Source of the DNA: Malurus cyaneus samueli
Lineage: Eukaryota > Chordata > Aves > Passeriformes > Maluridae
Length of the DNA: 64,000 nt
Direction: 5' to 3'
Assembly: GCA_009741485.1 (NCBI GenBank)
Contig: CM019216.1
Location: forward strand, 27,917,741-27,981,740
Shown one piece after another: positions 23,633 to 36,952 of this stretch. A program made the translations under genes and the position numbers. Within the stretch, counting starts at the first letter, position 1. Each line of letters starts with the position of its first letter. The notes under the pieces are model-generated. The model did not search any database, was not told the DNA's origin, and saw only the letters and a program-made list of their open reading frames with translations.

Positions 23633-26600
23633 AGGTAACTCATGGCAAATTCCTAGTTTAACAATATATTACCCTGAAGAAACTAATGTGACCATATAGT
23701 TTAACCTACTCTGTAGTAGATAAGGCATCCTTGAAGCAGTTCCTGAATGATTAGATTTCTTTCTTGTCCATTACATAGGCATAGCACCTTTGGTGTTCAG
23801 GTCATTATGTAGCTTTTTCTTTTTTCACTTTGTCACCTGGAATATTCTTTCAGCAGTGAAACAAAGCTAGAACATAGACAGTTTGAGAGCGTGTTTTGAG
23901 TCCTGTAGTTGTGAGGGAGGAAAGGGATGGGGAGCATAAAAGTTTTGAAAATTATCTGTCCAATCTGTCTTTTCTTTCTACTTGTTTACTCTCTACATAT
24001 GGTTTGTTTTGTTGCTGAACATATCGCATGAGAAAAATCTTCATGTATTTGTCTTAGGACTAGTGGAAGATGGGTATTCTCTCACTACTGGAGAGAAAGT
24101 GTTTAAAGGAATTCTATACCTTTTCAGAATGAAAAATGAAAATTAGGGGAACGTATTCCTGTGTAGTCAAAGAAAAGAAGGAATTTAATGAGAATTCCCA
24201 ATTGATAAATTCTTATCCAAGCAATAAGAGCTAGCAATAGATAGACCTTTTTAAAAATCTTTTAAGCTGTTTGTGAGCTCTCCAATTTATGGATTTACAT
24301 ATTTTTAACCATTTCTGCCTCATACCAGTTTACTGGTAGCACATACCTTGGCTTCTGTTTCCAACTAGGCTTCGTCATGGAATACATGCATGAAGATGCA
24401 GAGCCCTGCAGTAATGCTTACATATAGACTGTGTCAGTGCTGGGGCCTGACTGAGAGGCTCTCTGAAGTCCAGGAGAAATTTGCAAAAAAAGGGTTTCAG
24501 GACTGAAAAAAAAGATGATAAGATATTTGAAGTAAAGGCTCCAAACATCATGTGTTTGTGCAGCATTCAGCTTGATATTGCTTTGATTATGCCTGAAAGC
24601 CTTCACTATGTGACAATTCCAGGTTGTACTATTTTGTTTATGAACTATGTAATGTTTCCCTTTCTTGCCATGAACATGTTTTGTCTTTCCTCAACCTAGC
24701 TAAACTTTGTTTTCCCTTTTCCAAATATTTATCTTTCTATCCGTCATATATTAGTTTTGAAAAGAAAAATATAATTTTACAGAGTTAAATAAACAATAGG
24801 CCCTGGTTTTAAACCAACAAAGTCAAAATACTCAGTATTCCAAGGCTGAACCCAACAATTCATCCTCTGTGGCTCCCAGGACTTACACCAGCTCTAAAAT
24901 AAATGAGCACAGTCCCAAATACCGAGGCTGACTTGTTATCTCTATATGTACTTTTCAGATAACAGACATTAAATAATTCACTATACGAAGTCTTATTTCA
25001 ATTAAAATGGTAAAACTGATAAAGAAGTTTTCTTTACTTTTGGGAACATATCTCTGGCTTGTAATTGCATTAATTACAAATACACACAATTGAAAAGTTA
25101 TTCAAATGCAAATTTTCTTAATGAGAAGAAAGCAACTGGGAGTATAATTTTTAGTTGTTGCAGTTAATGAAAGTATTTGATTTTGTTTTAATTGCACTTT
25201 TAATAAAATAAAGTGCTCTCACAGTGATGAGGTTTCACTAATACAGCATCATCTAAGCAGTGCTAGAGCTTCCAAAGGGTGCTGATAGTGGATAGATCAG
25301 CTAGCACTGGGCTCTCTCTGGAGATAAGCAAAGGTAAACAACCCTTGCTCCTGGGCAGTGCTGATCTCTGGCTAACAGCAGTGTGCTGACAGTGTCACCA
25401 GAATGACCCTAAAGGTTCTCTGATATTTTATCTAACACTCATAAGGAATTGCAGTAACTGCCTTTCAAAACCATTGATGTCAAAATGGATTTGCCTTCTT
25501 CCCCAAACTTTCTTCCCTCAATATATTCTAAATTATTATTAACAATAACCAAATATACAGATATTAGTGGGTTACCTTTCAAACTTGCAAGTGAGATGGT
25601 GTCTATGAGAAAGAGCAGTAAGGGGGAGCAGGGAATCAGGAAGCAACAGCCTGGTGGTTCAGAGACTATATCCTGCCTTTCTTCACACTTCAGTCTGGGA
25701 ACGTTGGGAAAAAAAGGATGGCAAATCCCATCAAGGGGTGAGTCTCCGGTACCCATGAGGAGCTGTATTCAAACCCCAGGGGTTACATTTCCTCAGCTGT
25801 GATTTCAGAAAGCCTTGCTTTCAATCTGGTTTGCAATGGAAATCAAGAGTGAGTTCCAGAAGGCTTGGTCTAGTTGCAGACAATTTAGAAACAGCAAAAA
25901 GACAAAATGAATCAAATAAATAGGATTATTTGAATTTAACTGTAATTATAATTAATATAGTTTAAGGTATGATAAAAGATTCCCAGAATAAATCTGAGCT
26001 GTTTGCTTCATAGAATGAAGAAATTTAATTATTTTAGCATTTTAACTGAATATAATTTGGTGTAGAGATAGAGTGATAATTTTATGTATTTTTTTTTTCA
26101 AAAAAGCAACTATTTCCGAGATACATACATGGCAAATTAATTTTTCATAGATGTTATGCATGAATGAAATTTAGAGAAAATATGCATATATTAATTGAGT
26201 AGATTCACCATAGAACCCTGATAAGATTTTACCTGCTGTTAATTTTCCTCTGAGATGAAAGCACTGTCAGGCAACAAAACCAGATGTTTAAGCAGCACCC
26301 TTGTTTAAGTGCATCTTCACAGGGTGAAAAAGATGGGTGTAAGATTAAAAGGTCTAACAGATTTTAACCTCAAAAAGCCCATGGAGATCTGTCAGATACA
26401 TTTAACAGAATCCAATATATAAGGTAACTCACCTGACAATTCTCTGTGCTTTACAAAGGAAATATAAGGGGTACAGTAGTGAAGTAAAGGGTGAGGCAAG
26501 AGTAGAAACCAAAAGACTTCATCCTGGTAAAGGAAAGGTAGTATAGTGAAGTTCAGGTCAGAGAGGAATAAAAGGATAGAGCAGCAGCGGGGACAAGGGA

Positions 26601-28049
26601 CAGTAGGCTTGCTGTCTTCCCCAGTTGTTCATTTTCTTCCCTTGGGTGTAAATGATGGATATCTCCTAGTCAATGTCAAGCATTTCACCTTTCTCCCACA
26701 GAGGCTCATGGCAAGGGGCTATGTCAGACCTCCTCTACCCAGCAGGGGGACATGGCCAGAGATGGTTTTGTTGCTGGTGTTTCATTTAACAGTGTTTGGA
26801 TGAATGATCCAGAGAACCTTTTCATGTTCAAAGGATAGCTGGTGTAAGTGCTCTAAAAGTGGTGTGTTTATTCAATTCTGATTACATTGTAGACATGGAG
26901 GTCCAGAGATACATTTTGGGGAATTTGTGTCCTGGTGTTCTCCAAAGGAAGCCTTTGGAAAAAGCAAGAGCAAGCTTTTGTAACAACTATCAGATTCTAT
27001 AAATGTTTTTTGCTTCTACTATTGCTGCAATGGGATGAAAAGAAAGGAACAGGCTCTGAATGGCCAGGATGGGTATAACTTTTATACTGTGAAATGGGGA
27101 AGTGGATGATGACAGGGGGAGACATCAACTTGCTTTTAAGTGCTTACTATTACTGTAACAATCATGTCATGGAAGGTCACTGACATCATCAGCTATAGAG
27201 CCAAGTTATTTTCTCTTTTCTGAAACAGTTTTTCAGACAACCATTAGCCAATCTCCATTGTGCTCTAATAAACAGAAATTTAGGTATGGGAACTGGGCAT
27301 TTCTATCACCCCTGGAGCTAGTAGAGAGAATAGTGATGTGGGATCCCTTGTGCTGCCCACTGGCCTCGGGGGACACTTGTGTCTGTGCCCTGTGAGCTGA
27401 CCCTTTCCTTCTCTGTGCAAAATTGACAGTGCTGTTTACTCCTCCAGTAAGTGCCGAGGAAAAACATTGTCTGATTTTGCGTACCTGAGCTGCATCACTA
27501 TAGCCACATCTTAAATGGATATCTGCAGCTGCTTAAAAGTCCACTGGCACGTACAAAAGGGAATGTAAATGCATTCTCTTCAAGAAAGAATGTAATTCAC
27601 TGCTGCACAACTCTGCAGTAAATGCATCCCAGGCATATCTTCTGCCCTTCCAGAATGAGAAAATCAACAAATATTAGACTTTGTGAAAACCATGAAATGA
27701 AGAGTTATTTTCAGTTCTCAAATAACCTTAATTCTGCTTTATTTGAAAAATGACCCAATAAACATGCAACTTCTCTCTTTCTGTCTCCAAAATTGTAATG
27801 AAAGAGAATCCATTTGTGTTTTCTCTGTGGTCGTATTTGCCGTAGTCCAAAAAAGTACACTTTACCTGCTAAATTTTAAACTACGTCACCTTTACCTGGA
27901 TGCACATGTACAATATAACATTATTTTTCTTCTTTTTTCAGGTAGTCTCTACACAAACTCTGTTATTCTCTAGGTTCAGTGTTGAAAAGCTTTACAACAA
28001 AAATACCTGTAAGCTGACTCTGCCCACCTTTCTACATGAAAATGATAAA
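23633..28049. other. Gene-free DNA
   Basis: No exon with convincing splice sites or family similarity. Open frames of up to about 105 codons at 25439-25802 occur on both strands over the same bases, which argues against coding. No repeat family recognised. Confidence 0.55.
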
Positions 28050-28390
28050 ATGTATAGAATAATTAAGATTGGAAAGGACCAGTCATTGACCCAGCACCTC
28101 CATGTTCACTACTAAATCATATCCTCAAGTGCCACATCCACACAGCTTGTGAACGCTTTCAAGGGTGCTGATTCCACTTCCCTGGGCAGCCTGTTCCAAT
28201 GCATCTTTCCAGTGAAGAATTTTCCCAGATATCCAATCTAAACCTTCCCTGGTGGAACTAGAGACCATTTGATCTCATCCTTTTACTGATTGCCTGGNNN
28301 NNNNNNNCTACAACCTCCTTTGAGGAAGTTGTAGAGAGTGATCAGGCCCTTTCTGAGCTTCCTTTTCTCCAGGCAAAATAACTCCAAATA
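28050..28390 (-). mobile_element. CR1 LINE 3' fragment containing an assembly gap
   Basis: The plus strand is the antisense of a CR1 3' region. It runs from the tail (AAGATTGGAAAGGACCAG), through CTCAAGTGCCACATCCACAC and CCCTGGGCAGCCTGTTCCAA, to GTTGTAGAGAGTGATCAGGC and CTTCCTTTTCTCCAGGC. It is co-linear with the longer copy at 48892-49915. Ten Ns (28298-28307) replace a short segment within the element. Confidence 0.92.
28298..28307. other. Assembly gap (10 N)
   Basis: Ten undetermined bases inside a CR1 copy. The homologous segment of the CR1 copy at 48892-49915, between the CTGG and CTATAG-type flanks, is about 24 bases, so ten is probably a placeholder rather than a true length. Single Ns also occur at 32374 and 59055. 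Confidence 0.95.
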
Positions 28391-31300
28391 TAGTTTTCTG
28401 TATGTCCTAAGGCACTAGCACAGCACTTCTTTCTTTGATCACACGTCAAGGTCTGACAGAGCTCCTGTTCTTGCGCAGAGCATCCCCTGATGCCTCCTCT
28501 CAGACCCACAGCTCACCCGCGCTGCTCTTGCCACACGCTGCAGTTACTTTCTTTGGGAGCTGGACACTGAGATTTTTACCAGTCTTCTCAGGGCTACTGT
28601 GCCCAAGGGAGGAAGAGGGAGGACAGAATTCAATGAATGTGTATTTATTAAGCTTTCTCACAGATTTGGGGTTTGCTAAATTGAAATTATACAAAGGTGT
28701 TGTCAGGCATGCATAGTTATTCTCAGTAAATTCTTGCACTGGGATGGCAAGGATTCCACCACCTCCCCAGCTAATCTCTTTCAAGGCTTATAATTAGAAG
28801 ACAAACTGTTGATAAACATTCCCTTAAGCATGATTAAAAAAAATCATGCTTACTGAAAAGTAATTGTATACTATTTTCATCTTTTCAATAGAAAGTAGTC
28901 GTCTTGCCTAAGGGTAAATATCTGAAAGTTGGTTGTCGATGTCTAGACTCATCAACCTAGATTCCCTTTATAGCCAGCTGAAAGAAGCAGGCACCTCCAG
29001 GGCATGATTCATCTGTCTGTCTTAGAAGAAATGGTAAGTGGAGAAGGATTTCTTTCTGAAATATATGTCTCAGAAATGATTAGACTTGTTCAGGAAACGG
29101 TTTTCATATTCTGTGGGAAATGGATTTAAAGAACTGGTTTTCTTCAATACTAGAATGAAGAAAAATATTTTAAAAAATTTTCAAGAAAATAACTTATTTG
29201 AAATTTACTCTTTATAAAATGAAGGGATTATTTACTTATGTTTTCTTCCTTTATGTTTTATAATTCACAATGAAAAAATAAATTTGGAAATGAAGAGAGG
29301 TTTTAATAAGAAAAATTGAAACTTGATGAGATCAAAGTGGAATATCTTGATCTTGTTGATATCCTTCAGCTTGAATTGTCTTTTTGTTATGAAAGGTCAC
29401 CAAAATTGGTCCATTCCTACAGAAAGTTTTGATTTCCATGGAATAGCATTTTTGTAGAACAATGCGCCAACAAAAATTTTTGAATTAGCTATGCAATTTT
29501 TGCGTGAGTAGACAGAACTTTGTACAAATAACTGTTTTTAATCTCAATACCTTCTTTATAAAAACATTCTACTGTCAGTCAACAGAGTTATTTTAACTTT
29601 TCTTAGCGTTACAAGTAGCTCTCACTTAAGAAAGGGCTAACTTTTGTGGCATAGCTTTAAGAAATGTTTTATAAAGGCAAAATTCTAGTAGAATTACAAT
29701 GATTAGGCATATAAGATTATTTAGGGCTGATTTGTTGTCACAATTTTCTTGAAGGAGATGACCAATAGACTGAAGTATCATATAGTCCCTACCTTCATAT
29801 GACCAAGTGCAAAAAAAGAAAACAAGCAGAATGACATTGTAATAAGGAGAATTTTGTTTGGTCCCCCAATTAAAAAATCAGCTAGGGATTTGAGTTTTGT
29901 ATTATAAATGATTGATAGCTATCAAGCTATCTGAATCTGCAAAGCTAATACATTGAGCTGCAGTATGACAATGATGAGCTGTGACAGTCTAACTGAGTAA
30001 GGGAAAGTTTCACAGAACTGGGTGTCTGCAAGGAAGACATCAAAAGTTGACAAATGACTTCTAGCTAACTTGCTTCCATCTGCAAGGCATGTTCCAGTGT
30101 TGCTGAGAGACAGATGTTAAATGGAGCTAGACAGAACTGAACACACTTCAGTAAATATCTTGCTGATAGGATGATTTAGACACTGGAGAGAGGGAACAAA
30201 CATTTTTAGGAAAATCTGAATGAAATCTAAGACTTCATGCAGACAATGTGGGATTTGCCTCATCTAATGGTGAATTGTCTGCTATAGAGTATTAACATTC
30301 TAAAGTAGTCAAAACACAGCCCATGAAGAGAAGTACAAGTTTCTAGGGCACATTTTAGATATAAGGTTTAGGACAAACACGCTTAAAAAGCATGTATTTG
30401 CCTCTCCAGATTTAAAAGGAAGTCTTTGGTAACTGGTTTAGATGCCAGTGGTTACAATGGACCCATCACAGATCTTCAAGAAGTCTCAGAATTTGATGAA
30501 CCAAACCACTGCCTATAGAATGATCTGTAAATAATTTTCCATTTATACTATATTGATTTTTTTAATCAGCCAACTGGATTTAATTCACTGCCAGATGTTT
30601 TCTATAAACTAATTAGTTAATTGTTTGAGGAGTAATGAAAACTGAAATATATATGTGATACCCTAGTTAGGAAGAATCTGACCACTATGCATTTAGACTG
30701 GCCAGAAGAGGAAATAGTATTATCAGTTTCTATGCCCTATTAACTTTTTTCCAGGATAAAAATAAATTGTTAACAAGAACATACTAATTAAATAAAAAAT
30801 GGTTTTGGCTTATAGCTCCTAGCATGATAGTGTATTATTCTTGCCCTATGGCATCTCCATTTCCCATGTATAATATTGCAATATTCGCTGGACACAAGGT
30901 TAACTCAATGCCTGATCTGCAGTGCCAAAGTCCGGAGGGTGCAGACAGCCCGGTATGTCCCAGCCCTTCAGTGTCCTCTGAAAGGCTAAACACTGCTGAT
31001 CCCTGCTTCCATCGATTTGTGTAGGTTCTTTGTACAAGCAAGCACTGATCTTTTATTTCAGAACAAGTACACAGACGGAATACTTTCACCTGAAATGGCA
31101 AAAGAGTTCAGGATAGGATAAGCTCTCAATTTGCTAGGCTATTTGAAACACCTCTTCACTGAAATGGCATCAGAAATGCCTGAAAAGTGTGGACAAGGAG
31201 GTGAGATGAGCACTGGGTGCCAGTGTATATGCAAGTTTGGGAAGAATGGTTTGCGTGTAGATATGAGTTGGATCCTGGCCTCGGTCATACCCTTGGCTCC

Positions 31301-34300
31301 CGGAAGGGGACAGTTCTGCAGGCACTGCAGCGCTCTCTCGATGCTCAGCGTGACTTGGTTACTCTGAGTACCATGGAGATTTCAGAGACATGTGACTTCC
31401 AGAAGGTGAAGATTGTGCAGCAGCGGTAATAAAGATCTTTTCTTTTGAATTACAGTTGCCAAAGCATGAACCTGTCCCCAAGCCTTTTCATAATATATAA
31501 AGATGGGTAACATGGCAGAACTGCTCTGGCACAACTGTGTTAGAAACAGCAATTACTGAAGAAGTAACTCAAACACAGAAACTACTGAATCAACACCAAA
31601 AATTGCTGAATGGCTGATATGGAAAACAAATTAATCTGATGAAGAAAAAGAAATTGTATTGGAAAGAACTGTACAGACAGGATTATGTTATTCAAGACCT
31701 GTGACTAGAAGATTTAAATGATGGGAACAAATGGTAGCGTGGCAATGGGAGGCAAGTTTCTCAACTAAGGAGGAAGTGCTCAGACAAGAAGAATATAAAA
31801 ACAGGCATGGTATGACTGACCAAAGCTCAGTCTGGCTACCTTTCACATATCCAACAGCAGCCATAAGCAAATGGAGAAAAACATAAGAGCAGGGCAGATA
31901 CTTACACCTGATGCTCTAGCAGTCTCTAGCCATCTTCATCTTGAGGACTTCCTGTGCTTCATAAGATTTCTGCTTATTGTAAACTTCAGGGGATTTATTT
32001 TCAAGCAACTTATAGTGGCCCTTTGAATTAATGGAAACATTCAGATCCCTGTCTGGGGCCATCTTGCACCAAAGCAATCCCTCTGTTTTGTTTTGAACCA
32101 AGTTCCTATTGTCTTCATTCAAAGTTCTTTTCTTTTCTTGGAAGACATTTTGAACAGCCCATCAGAAATGAAATGAATGTCTGTAGATATGTTTGACTGC
32201 CTAATGAGATAAGATTGCCTTCTGAACAGTATTCATTGAAACCTCAAATTTGTAAGCTGTTTGGACAGCGAGTTTTAAATATTTGGACATTTCCATGCTT
32301 TGAATGTCATTGTTGTTCTGTTTTGAAAGTATCTCATTATTCAGTGTTTCAGAAGGAGGACACAGTTCTTAGCNCTTACATAGAGCTTTTTCCTCGTGTC
32401 ACAGCTTTTTGCTTGTGACTCAAGCAGTGGCAAGCAGTGGTGCCATCAGCTCCTGTTTTTCTTTCTTTTTTTTCATGAGACTCTGGTTTGGACAAAATAA
32501 CTCTCTTCTAGGTCACATGACTATTATGTCACACCATTTGGGTTTTAAACAATGTATTAATCAATTAACATTTCAGAATGGCCAGAAACTTCAGATGTTT
32601 TCCATAATATTTTCCTTCAGTGAATTGAATGGTGCAAGGAGAACCCAAAGCTGCATTTTCCCTTTATAAGTGATTTATCTAAAAGATAACATAGTCAGCT
32701 TTTAACAGCAGGCCAGGAACATCTAAATGTTTCTTTCTATGTAAGATGGTAGTATAAATACAATAATCCAGAAAGTAAACTTGTTTGGATTCATCCAACA
32801 GGAAAATTAAATTAAAATGGTGAAAATAAAGTAATATTTGTTTATAATAAGTAGTTTTATTATTTATTCTTCCTTCTGTATTTGATGATATGTTAAAAGC
32901 ACTAGGTAAAACTGTCTTTATAACAAAGTTATCCAAAGATAACTTGACAACAGACCTCCTCTGTTTAGCATAACTGAAACAAGCAAATGTGCATCTTTGC
33001 TTTTGTTGGGTTCGAAATACTCTTCACCAAAGCAAGACTTCCAATTTTGTTTCCATGACAATATGCATGACTTATAAAAGCTGTGGATCTTTTTGCCTAA
33101 GAGATGTGACTAAAACAGCAACATTTCATTTTGCCTGTAAGTCTGCTTTTTTCTTCTCAGACATGAGAAGATTGTGTTCAAAACATTTATTTCTAAGGAG
33201 TTCTGCAGTCTAAGCTTCCATATTTTTATTCTCTGTTACCTAATTTTCAACATCCTCCGTGTAGGATTGTTCTCTATTCCTATACTATTTCATCTAACCC
33301 TTCTCTCTTTTCTTAATCTTAACAACACATACTTTCCCTGTCTTTAGCCAGACCAATTTTCTATCTTTTCAACTCCTTTAATGCTTCATTACTGAACTAC
33401 CTTTTACATTGAAGATTCCCCTCTCTTGTTGTCTCAGTTATATAAATATAATAGCAGCTGTTTCCTAAAAGTCTTCTCATACTTGTCTTCAGTCCCTGTA
33501 TTACCATTCTCTCATTAGCCCATTCTTGATCAGTTAACAAATTTCTTCCTTAATACAAGGTCTGTTTTCAAGCTGCTTTTTTTTTCATACAGAATGTTAC
33601 TACTTTCACCCCATCTCATTGCTTGAATAGTAATTTTGAAAAATATTTTACTTTTAAAAATATTTCTCTTACTATAACCTAATATCAAATTTCCATATAA
33701 ATAGATTTTTGATCACATTAAGACCAAAGTCACCGAAATTGTAATTACTTTACAAGTTGTTTTAAGTCAATTTATTTTTCCTTGTTTTAGTTTTCCTTTC
33801 TTGTTCCATACTTTTAATTCTTCCCTTATTCTATCAATAAAATATTCTTTTGGTTTAGCAAAAAATCTTACCAAAGTCTGTAAAATTATAATTTGCTACA
33901 ATTTCATATTTGTAAAGGATGACTAGAAGGGGAACACAGTGCACTTCCACATGTACATAATTTGTTCACTGAAGTTACTGCTTCCGAACAATGCCCTCAA
34001 GATCTCACCAAAATTCAAAAACTCTTGATAATTGAACAGAAATAATTGTCTCATAAAGTCTAGAAAGTTTCACATTTCAGTGAGAAAACCATCTGACTGC
34101 TATTTGGAAGAAATCCCAAGAGAAAAGGATGGGGTTTTTTTTTGTTAATATTTCAGTGTTCCTACTGTTTCACAGAATCACAGAATTCGGTCATTCAAAG
34201 ATTTTTCAATCAGGCTCTGAAGCTTTGTAACTAGCGACTTGTTAAGTTCTGACCCAGGAAGGTGTTTTTATTTATGCATTTTTTACAGTTGAATCAAAAT

Positions 34301-35514
34301 TCTCTAAAGCTGAGAGGAGAATATTTATATCTTAGCTTTTTAAAATGTAAGGCCATCACCCTTTTTAAACCGAAGACTATAAAATAGTCTAAATTTTATG
34401 TCATTTGGTGCATAATATTTATTTCTGCTCATCTAATTCATCCTTGCCTTTTTGAAAAATTAATTAAAATGCATTTTTCATGGCATAAATTAGGTACATA
34501 TACTTAGGTATTTCTGTATTATTTATGCTTTGATTTTTGTATTGCTGCCTCCTCTGTCTCAAAAGGCTGACTTCCTACAGAGACATGACTGGAAAGGATG
34601 GAATAAGCATAAAATGGATTGGATCTGGTTCAAGCAGAAATGTCAGCAGTGATATAAGTAGTGTATCTTGAATCAGCAGCAAATAACTAGAGCTACTGTG
34701 GAGACCAACATCTGGACCTTTGCCTTTTTGAATGATTGACAGACAGGAAACTATTTCATTTGGATGTCCCACTATCCTTTTCCATGCCTTGTGAACAGTG
34801 AATATCACAGATCTCCTTCTACAGACATGCTGATTTGTAGAGATAGATCCTGTACTGTGTCTTCACAGCCTTCCTTTCCAGCAGCCTTTGCAGTGTCTGG
34901 CAAAAAATGCCATCAGTGTCTATATATGGGCACATGTCACACCAGGGATTTCAGTTCAAACATTTCAGTAAAGTAAGGGAAAGTACTTTTCTAGTTTGTT
35001 GCCTATCTTGCACATATGTACTAATTTCTAGTATCTTCTGATGTATGTCATGGCATGGAGTTGGATTGCTTTAGAGTCAGCATTTTGTCCTGTCAAAAAT
35101 GTACCAGCATTTGAGCACCTCAGTATTGGAGTTTCTTTAACCAGCAGCTCTTTGGTGGTTATTCAAGTTGCTTTTCCATACACAAGGAAATACTTTTTAT
35201 GCAGTTGGCATTATTATCCATTATTATTTGCACTTAGTACACACAGTGCAATATCAAAAACCCCTGAGGAGGGCACCAGCAGCAATGACTTGGGATGCAA
35301 AGTGTGTGTAATTGGCTGCATTTCTAACTCCTGATCAGGCCAGTGTGTACTGGACATTGTAATAATTCCATTTAGTTCTGAAAGGAGATGTGACTATTGC
35401 ATATATATACCCTAGATAAAAAGAATACATCCTTCTTGCCTACATCTTTGGAAAAACCTCCACCAACTGTGCTTTCTCTGCAAATATTAATGCAAGTTTA
35501 GAATAGTTTGATGA
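28391..35514. other. Gene-free AT-rich DNA
   Basis: No supported exon. Structures noted are an 11-base-arm hairpin at 28825-28852 and a moderately GC-rich segment at 31130-31440 that ends in AATAAA (treated under findings). A minus frame at 31916-32122 has plausible amino-acid composition but weak splice context. A minimal CR1-tail-like word lies near 34171-34190. Confidence 0.5.
28825..28852. repeat. Perfect 11-base inverted repeat with A6 loop
   Basis: TAAGCATGATT and its exact reverse complement AATCATGCTTA flank six A residues. It would form a stable cruciform in DNA or a hairpin in RNA from either strand. No element boundary or gene is recognisable around it. Confidence 0.9.
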
Positions 35515-35850
35515 GTTTTCATGCAGGATACTTTGTGCAGTCCTGTTCATCTGTGTGCAAAAAGAGAAGCCAGAATGCATTTTTGAAATGGTTAATAGGA
35601 CAATTAGGGTGATGGAGAGCCTGTGGGAGATTGGCTCTCAGTACACTAAATCAAGAGCTAGAAGGAGAAATGATCAGTGCCTATAAATATAAAGATCAGT
35701 GTAGGAGTAGAGCTGTTTAAACTAAGGGGCAGCAGTGCAGCATAGATGAAGAGCATTTGGCATGAATTAATTCCAGGCTTGAAATTCAAAGCAGGATTTT
35801 AGTACTCAAAACATTCAGGTTCTGGAACAATCTTCTAACAGTAACAAAGT
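35515..35850 (+). mobile_element. Ancient CR1 LINE, 3' coding-end fragment
   Basis: Sense on the plus strand and strongly diverged, but co-linear with the end of the CR1 ORF2 reading. Markers are a segment like GTACTxTGTGCAGTCCTGTTC, AAGGAGAAATGATCAGTGCC and TATAAATATAAAGATCAG, then CCAGGCTTGAAATTCAAAG and GGTTCTGGAACAATCTTC. The high divergence marks it as an older family than the copy at 48892-49915. Confidence 0.7.
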
Positions 35851-36808
35851 GAAAATGTGTTAGCTTGGTGCTTGATTGAGTTATGAAAGAGATTGTGTTA
35901 TATGATTGCTTGAGGCTCTTGCAGTTGGATTTGTTAACCATAAAGTTCTTCTCAGTTTTACTTCCTATTCTTCTGGTAAGTTTTTTGGCCATCTCCATGG
36001 TTTTTGGCCATCTCCAGATCCAAAGTGTGAGAAAGCAGTACCCATAACAGCTGTGTGACTGCAGCATGAACAAAACCATTCAGAGTAAGGAATTTTTATG
36101 AGAATGTTATTCTTCTCAGAGGAGAATTATCCAGTCCATGGCCTGTTGTACAGCAATAATGGAGAGTTTTATTGCAGACGTGCAGGTAGTTTGCTATCTT
36201 GGCCAGTACATAAAGGTACACTCTTAACCAAACAAGTTAAAAATTCAAGTTGGTGTTTCCAAACACTGAGTCCATGTTGAATAACACCTAACATCTCACT
36301 TTGGAAAGAGGTTGCTGCTTTGCTGCAGAAATTCACTGAGCTTATAGCAGTGAAAATGTTGGGTCACCAAAGGACAATCTCGCTTAAACCTGCTGAAGGA
36401 GTCTCAGCAAGTGCAAGAGATTTCAGCCAGCAGCAGTGAAACATTCCACTGTGAAGAAAGATGGGTCTCATCTCATCTAACTTTAGATGACTACAATAGA
36501 GCCACTTACCGCTAAGCTAATCACTCTGAGTCCCTCTTCATCAGTAGGGAGGAAACAAGTATTTATTATATATTAGGGGGGAAAAAGCATCAAGGCACAG
36601 TACTCCTTCTAATTCTGTGGCCTTTATTTTCAGATGGCAGTATTCCAAGCATCATAAATTGGAAAGCATGTTAACTGAGTGGTTTAGAATTCCTTTTTAG
36701 TTAGATTATTTTTCAACCTGCTTGAAGCAATGGAGTAGGCAGCAAGAGATAAAAGAACTAGTAATGTTATTGCCACTAAGAAACAAATAAGACAATTAAA
36801 ATACATAC
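35851..36808. other. Gene-free stretch left of the unidentified exon
   Basis: If the exon at 36809-36952 is internal, this is the start of the intron that follows it. I see no terminal exon or polyadenylation context and no known repeat apart from the 19-base duplication at 35982-36016. Confidence 0.5.
35982..36016. repeat. Tandem 19-base duplication
   Basis: TTTTTGGCCATCTCCA occurs at 35982 and again at 36001, two adjacent copies with a 19-base period and no mismatch in the shared 16 bases. A recent slippage duplication. Confidence 0.85.
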
Positions 36809-36952
36809 CCATGCAGAGTTGCTATGCTCTACATGGACAGCATTTTGAAAGTTTAGCTTCTCTAAAGGTATTAACGCACAAACTTTCTTGTAACGCTCCA
36901 AGAATTTAGGATTGGAAATTGTAGATGCCAAGTTATCAAGGGTGATTTCAAT
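36809..36952 (-). CDS. Internal coding exon of an unidentified gene (48 codons)
   Basis: The minus strand has a strong acceptor (TTTTTTTACAG) before 36952 and a good donor (TGG/GTATGT) after 36809. The exon is exactly 144 bases, phase 0 at both ends. Only one frame is open; another meets TGA at once. The peptide is IEITLDNLASTISNPKFLER, then YKKVCALIPLEKLNFQNAVH and VEHSNSAW, with alternating polar and hydrophobic residues like a soluble helical region. I do not recognise the family and give no function. It lies 31 kb upstream of the ASRGL1 start on the same strand, so it belongs to a different gene unless ASRGL1 has remote 5' exons. It may share a transcript with the exon at 58730-58893. Confidence 0.7.

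Noticed and set aside
25439..25802. 105-codon frames on both strands over the same bases
   Set aside because: Mutual overlap with no splice context or motifs suggests chance absence of stops.
31916..32122. Minus frame of 68 codons with ordinary amino-acid composition, considered as an exon
   Set aside because: No pyrimidine-rich acceptor before it, no convincing donor, and an in-frame stop a short way upstream.
34171..34200. CACAGAATCACAGAATTC resembling a CR1 tail
   Set aside because: Too short and without any upstream CR1 sequence; common words in bird DNA.
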